Shown here in pieces: positions 7,539 through 9,810 of a stretch of DNA of 9,810 nt. Where the stretch lies: contig JADINB010000032.1 of assembly GCA_017694275.1 (NCBI GenBank), forward strand, positions 1-9,810. Reading direction: 5' to 3'. Made by a program: the position numbers and the translations under genes. How positions within the stretch are numbered: position 1 is the stretch's first letter; every line of letters begins with the position of its first letter. The notes under the pieces are model-generated. The model was not told the origin of the DNA. It did no database searches and saw only the letters and a list, made by a program, of their open reading frames with translations. The DNA is from Candidatus Egerieousia excrementavium. GTDB lineage: Bacteria; Bacteroidota; Bacteroidia; Bacteroidales; UBA932.

Positions 7539-8790
7539 CGGCTCCTTCCTCCTGTTGCTCCAGTTTTTGAGGTTCAACTATTACAGGGTTCACCTTCATG
7601 CCGTGTCTCAGCTTGTGGAATCCCTCAACCACAATTCTCTCGTCTGAACCCAGCCCCCTCTCTACAACAACATTATCGCCCACCTCAGGGCCGAGTTCAA
7701 TAAATCTTTTCTCCACCACACTGTCTCTTCTGACCACAAAGACAAAGGCTCCCCCCTTCTCTATCACCAGAGACTTGTTAGGAATCACGATTGCGTTTTC
7801 ACGAACGTCAAGCAACAGTTTTACCCTGGTCAGCTGGCCGGGAAGCAGAATCCTGTCGGGATTGGCCATCTCGGCTCTCACCGAAAAGGTTCCGGTATTA
7901 GGGTCAACCTGAGGGTCTGCAAAGTCAACCATTCCCTTCAGCGGATATTGTGTATTGTCGGCCAGGGTTATGGTTATATACGGGTTCCATTTCCTTGAAG
8001 AGTCTTTCTGCCCAAGGTTTACGTTTCTCTCCTTACTCTTCAGATAGTCAAGCCCTGTCATGCTGAAATCAACACGCACGGTATCACTCTTTACTATCGT
8101 TGCAAGAAGCGATTTTCCGCCAGGCCCCACAAGGGTTCCTATATCTACGTTCCTTTCACTTATATAGCCTGAAATGGGAGAACGCACGGTAGTATAGCCC
8201 AAGGCTATCTCGGCCTGTGTAAGGTCTGCCTCGCTCATTACCACCTCTGCCTTTGCACTCTCATATGAAGCAATGGCATTGTCGAGGTCCAGACGGCTTG
8301 CGGCATTCTGCTCGAAAAGTGGACGTATTCTGCCCAAGTCTCTTTCAGCCTTGAGCGCCAGAGCCTTGTTCTTGTTCAACTGAGCTTTTGCCTTTTCCAC
8401 ACTGGCCCTGTACAGTTTGGGGTCAATGACAAACAGCACCTCGTTTTTCTCTATATACGTACCCTCCTCAAAGAGCATCTTTTCAAGATAACCCTCGACT
8501 CGCGCCCTTATCTCCACAAACTGCTGCGCCCTGATTCTTCCGGCATATTCGCCGTAAATGTTCACATCATCCACAACCACAGGCTGCGCCTCGATTACAG
8601 GATATACCGGTTTGGGCGGTTCCGGCCAGAACAGGACAATTCCGCCGGCTATAATGGCTGCACAGCCTACGCCTATTGCATACCAGCTCCATTTGGGCAG
8701 TTTTTTAAAACTTCTTACTTTGCCTTTGATTTTGCCGATGCCCCTTTTCCCGGCATCTATCACCTTTTCGGTAGGAATATTTATCTGCAT
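7528..8790 (-). CDS. RND efflux membrane fusion protein (AcrA/HlyD type)
   Basis: A 420-residue periplasmic adaptor joining the RND pump to the outer-membrane channel. Order: basic N-terminal tail 1-35, one transmembrane helix about 36-55 (WYAIGVGCAAIIAGGIVLFW), lipoyl first half 92-124 (VEIRARVEGYLEK...FVIDP), alpha-helical hairpin 125-196 ending in DLTQAEIALGYT, lipoyl second half 200-224 (TTVRSPISGYISERNVDIG), then beta-barrel and membrane-proximal domains (PQVDPNTGTFSVRAEM, LLPGQLTRVKL). The tail after about 408 is Gln/Glu-rich. It differs from AcrA in its anchor: C43 is not in a lipobox (G40-V41-G42) and hydrophobic residues continue after it, so an uncleaved signal anchor is more likely than lipidation. 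First gene of the operon, behind the promoter at 8845-8874; its stop overlaps the pump start by 11 bases. Role is clear, specificity is not. Confidence 0.95.
   Translation of the reverse strand: MQINIPTEKVIDAGKRGIGKIKGKVRSFKKLPKWSWYAIGVGCAAIIAGGIVLFWPEPPKPVYPVIEAQPVVVDDVNIYGEYAGRIRAQQFVEIRARVEGYLEKMLFEEGTYIEKNEVLFVIDPKLYRASVEKAKAQLNKNKALALKAERDLGRIRPLFEQNAASRLDLDNAIASYESAKAEVVMSEADLTQAEIALGYTTVRSPISGYISERNVDIGTLVGPGGKSLLATIVKSDTVRVDFSMTGLDYLKSKERNVNLGQKDSSRKWNPYITITLADNTQYPLKGMVDFADPQVDPNTGTFSVRAEMANPDRILLPGQLTRVKLLLDVRENAIVIPNKSLVIEKGGAFVFVVRRDSVVEKRFIELGPEVGDNVVVERGLGSDERIVVEGFHKLRHGMKVNPVIVEPQKLEQQEEGADEE
7542..7553 (-). promoter_or_regulatory. Shine-Dalgarno-like sequence deciding the RND pump start
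   Basis: On the minus strand this reads AGGAGGAAGGAG, with the AGGAGG nine bases before ATG 7536-7538. It lies in the coding sequence of the upstream fusion-protein gene, where it also encodes part of its Glu/Gln-rich tail, so some of the purine bias is codon-driven. It supports the internal start of the pump gene. It stands out because the other genes here lack such a site. Confidence 0.55.
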
Positions 8791-8834
8791 ATACCTGATA
8801 TTTTCATATTTTGCCGTAGCGTTTTTTACTTACA

Positions 8835-8851
8835 ATATTTGCGCCAAATAT
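8835..8851. repeat. Palindrome over the -7 element of the efflux promoter
   Basis: ATATTTG-CGC-CAAATAT: two perfect 7-base arms around a 3-base centre. It covers seven of the eight -7 bases and the predicted transcription start. This is a classic position for a repressor operator. The binding protein is unknown; no TetR, MarR or AraC gene lies in the window. Confidence 0.55.
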
Positions 8852-8874
8852 ACTGAATTGCTTTATACGACAAA
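8845..8874 (-). promoter_or_regulatory. Bacteroides-type promoter of the RND efflux operon
   Basis: On the minus strand, TTTG (8871-8874) and TATATTTG (8845-8852) match both Bacteroides sigma-factor elements exactly (-33 TTTG, -7 TAnnTTTG), with an 18-base spacer. The predicted transcript would begin about 50 bases before the fusion-protein ATG. It is the best promoter in the window and the only one with both elements perfect. Confidence 0.7.
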
Positions 8875-8877
8875 GCA
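8859..8877. repeat. Palindrome over the -33 element of the efflux promoter
   Basis: TGCTTT-ATACGAC-AAAGCA: perfect 6-base arms around a 7-base centre, covering the -33 TTTG and part of the spacer. It differs in sequence from the palindrome over the -7 element, so if both are operators they need not bind the same protein. Confidence 0.45.
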
Positions 8878-8891
8878 TCCGACAGGTGCAT

Positions 8892-8903
8892 CTTTACAAA
8901 TTT
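8892..8903 (+). repeat. 12-base direct repeat, left copy
   Basis: CTTTACAAATTT, identical to 9675-9686 in the same orientation. The two copies flank the decayed CHC2-like gene and the HTH gene. It could mark the edges of a small insertion, but a 12-mer this AT-rich can recur by chance. Confidence 0.3.
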
Positions 8904-8920
8904 AACAATAATTTTACTTT

Positions 8921-9186
8921 TCAGGCGTGCCAGCCGTATTTATTGGCCCATGCAAGAATCCGTTCACAATCAGCCCATCTCAATGCAAAAGCACATTTCC
9001 AGACAGCATTTGATACAATTGATATGCTACCGTATCAACGAATATATCTTTATTCCGATACACCACGCAAGAGGGATTCCTATCCTGACGACACTGGGCA
9101 TGATACAAAGCATAATTGCTTGTCAACGATACAGGCTTGATGCCGAGACTGTATAAATACTACACAATCGTAGTATCCGATTTCAT
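8921..9186 (-). pseudogene. Decayed CHC2/DnaG-type domain protein (mobile-element relic)
   Basis: Reading the minus strand from ATG 9184-9186 gives MKSDTTIV, a TAG stop at codon 9 (9160-9162), then YLYSLGIKPVSLTSNYALY and RQDRNPSCVVYRNKDIFVD up to codon 51. That frame ends at TGA 8980-8982. The next frame, from 9034, continues with YGSISIVSNAV and CERILAWANKYGWHA to TGA 8921-8923. Restoring one T at about 9035 joins VD to YG; with the TAG repaired this gives an 88-residue protein. The pattern LGIKPV...YALY...R-x-DRNPS-x-VV...K-x-x-F-VDYG resembles the zinc-ribbon-like N-terminal domain of DnaG primase (Y-x-x-x-CPFH-xEKTPSF-x-V...F-x-CFGCG) and the Zn-less relatives I recall from Bacteroidales mobile elements. 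The DnaG zinc ligands are absent here. Two independent lesions and no alternative start make it a pseudogene. It is convergent with nothing and divergent from the HTH gene. The family call is from pattern, not search. Confidence 0.6.
9157..9176. repeat. Inverted repeat upstream of the HTH gene promoter
   Basis: ATACTAC-ACAATC-GTAGTAT: perfect 7-base arms around a 6-base centre. It lies just upstream of the HTH gene's candidate -33 element and inside the beginning of the decayed gene, including its premature stop. It could be an autoregulatory operator for the HTH protein. Confidence 0.4.
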
Positions 9187-9213
9187 TTAAATCTTTGATT
9201 TTTTATAATTTTG
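9181..9213 (+). promoter_or_regulatory. Candidate promoter of the HTH gene
   Basis: TAATTTTG at 9206-9213 matches the Bacteroides -7 element perfectly. TTTC at 9181-9184 is a one-mismatch -33 element with a 21-base spacer. The predicted leader to the ATG is about 80 bases; its stretch 9231-9272 is A/C-rich (35 of 42 bases A or C, two G), hence probably unstructured, and there is no Shine-Dalgarno sequence. Confidence 0.5.
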
Positions 9214-9299
9214 CGAACCGCCCATAGTGCAAACATAATAACACTAACACAGACAACACACATAGACAATACTTTTTTGAAATTAAAGCAGTCGTAGAC

Positions 9300-9674
9300 A
9301 TGAAAAGAAGGAACGAGCTCAAATACCTTAAAGATCCTGTACTTTTACAGGAACATAACGATTACATCGCGCATGTCAGACAAGTCCTGAAGAGCAATAA
9401 AATAAACGTTGCGGTCACAGCGGCAGAAATGGGAATGTCAAAAAGCACATTACACAATCATATCAAAGATGGCCGGTTATCATTGGTTGACATATATCAT
9501 ATCGCGAAAATTGCAAACAAGAAAGTGGTTTTTGATATACTGCCTGCAGAACGCGTTAATTTGACTTATCAGCAGCAACAAGATGAAATTGCAAAACTCA
9601 AAGAAATTATAATTAATCTGACAAAAGAGATCGATGAACTTAAAAATTTACAGCCCAAAACTCGCACAAGGTAA
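9300..9674 (+). CDS. XRE-like HTH protein with C-terminal coiled coil
   Basis: A 124-residue, highly charged cytoplasmic protein, probably a transcription regulator. Residues about 24-78 look like a Cro/C1-type helix-turn-helix: helix 2 TAAEMGMS (40-47), turn, recognition helix KSTLHNHIKDGR (48-59), then LSLVDIYHIAKIANKK, which matches the usual family ending 'L-x-x-L-x-x-IA-x-A'. Residues 90-118 form a heptad coiled coil with Ile at positions 97, 104 and 111 and Leu at 100, 107 and 114; Ile at a and Leu at d favours a parallel dimer. No enzymatic or ligand-binding domain is present. The start has a promoter about 80 bases upstream and no Shine-Dalgarno site. It is clearly more AT-rich than the efflux genes and lies beside a mobile-type relic, hinting at acquisition. 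Its targets are unknown; the inverted repeat at 9157-9176 and the palindromes at the efflux promoter are candidates. Confidence 0.85.
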   Translation: MKRRNELKYLKDPVLLQEHNDYIAHVRQVLKSNKINVAVTAAEMGMSKSTLHNHIKDGRLSLVDIYHIAKIANKKVVFDILPAERVNLTYQQQQDEIAKLKEIIINLTKEIDELKNLQPKTRTR

Positions 9675-9686
9675 CTTTACAAATTT
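9675..9686 (+). repeat. 12-base direct repeat, right copy
   Basis: CTTTACAAATTT directly after the HTH gene's stop codon, identical to 8892-8903. The 795-base interval between the outer ends holds the relic and the HTH gene. Confidence 0.3.
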
Positions 9687-9810
9687 TTTATATCATCTCC
9701 TGGCTTCTCCTTTTGTCGCTTCTGCTGACAGTCAAGGCCGTTTCATTTTTTTGCCATCGTCATTAATTAAAATTGCCGCTATAAATAAAGAACGCCCCCA
9801 AGTATGCTGC
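9687..9810. other. Right-end AT-rich sequence without a supportable gene
   Basis: I see no RNA gene, terminator hairpin or convincing promoter. On the minus strand one frame is open from the right edge to TGA 9732-9734 (about 25 codons, ending GKKMKRP). It could be the tail of a gene entering from the right, but nothing in it is recognisable. Confidence 0.3.

Noticed and set aside
8886..9156. Two overlapping plus-strand open frames (84 and 68 codons) upstream of the efflux operon.
   Set aside because: Neither product shows family-like patterning, while the minus strand of the same DNA gives a recognisable though broken domain. They are antisense to that relic.
9732..9809. A minus-strand frame open to the right edge (about 25 codons).
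   Set aside because: Too short and with no recognisable motif; it may be chance or the tail of a gene outside the window.
1..9810. CRISPR arrays, tRNA or rRNA genes, and insertion sequences.
   Set aside because: I saw no regularly spaced repeats, no cloverleaf-like sequence, no rRNA signatures and no transposase-like reading frame.

Overview
The window reads as chromosomal DNA of a member of the Bacteroidota, most likely Bacteroidales. The grounds are three near-perfect Bacteroides-type promoters (TTTG / TAnnTTTG), starts mostly without a Shine-Dalgarno sequence, and an RND efflux operon whose outer-membrane component is a NodT-type lipoprotein. Genus and species cannot be fixed from the sequence alone. 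Most of the window is read leftward on the minus strand.

Layout. 1-905 (minus): C-terminally truncated PatB/MalY-type PLP enzyme running off the left edge. 934-2349 (minus): ModF-like tandem ABC ATPase, 28 bases upstream of the PLP enzyme and probably co-transcribed with it. 2426-2623 (plus): small protein resembling a short family usually seen in phages and prophages. 2617-2976 (minus): NifX/NifB-type metal-cluster-binding protein with a Cys/His-rich tail, overlapping the small gene tail to tail. 3035-8790 (minus): complete tripartite RND efflux operon in the order membrane fusion protein, RND pump, TolC-like lipoprotein, with both gene junctions overlapping. 8791-9299: promoter region of the efflux operon, plus a decayed gene (8921-9186, minus) that I read as a CHC2/DnaG-type domain protein inactivated by one in-frame stop and one single-base frameshift. 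9300-9674 (plus): small XRE-like DNA-binding protein with a C-terminal coiled coil. 9675-9810: no supportable gene.

How it works together. The three efflux proteins should assemble into one envelope-spanning, proton-driven exporter. The pump keeps the proton-relay residues, the fusion protein is held by an uncleaved N-terminal helix instead of a lipid, and the outer-membrane channel is a lipoprotein. No classical regulator (TetR, AraC, two-component) lies beside it, but its promoter carries two perfect short palindromes, one over each promoter element. The NifX-like gene downstream has its own candidate promoter with a 12-bp imperfect palindrome. The ModF-like and NifX-like proteins both belong to families named for molybdenum biology, but no molybdate transporter or nitrogenase gene is visible, so that link is only nominal.

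The least ordinary part is the AT-rich right end: a decayed mobile-element-type gene and a divergent HTH/coiled-coil gene bounded by a 12-base direct repeat. It may be the remnant of a small insertion upstream of the efflux operon. I see no clear evidence of a complete, previously undescribed system.
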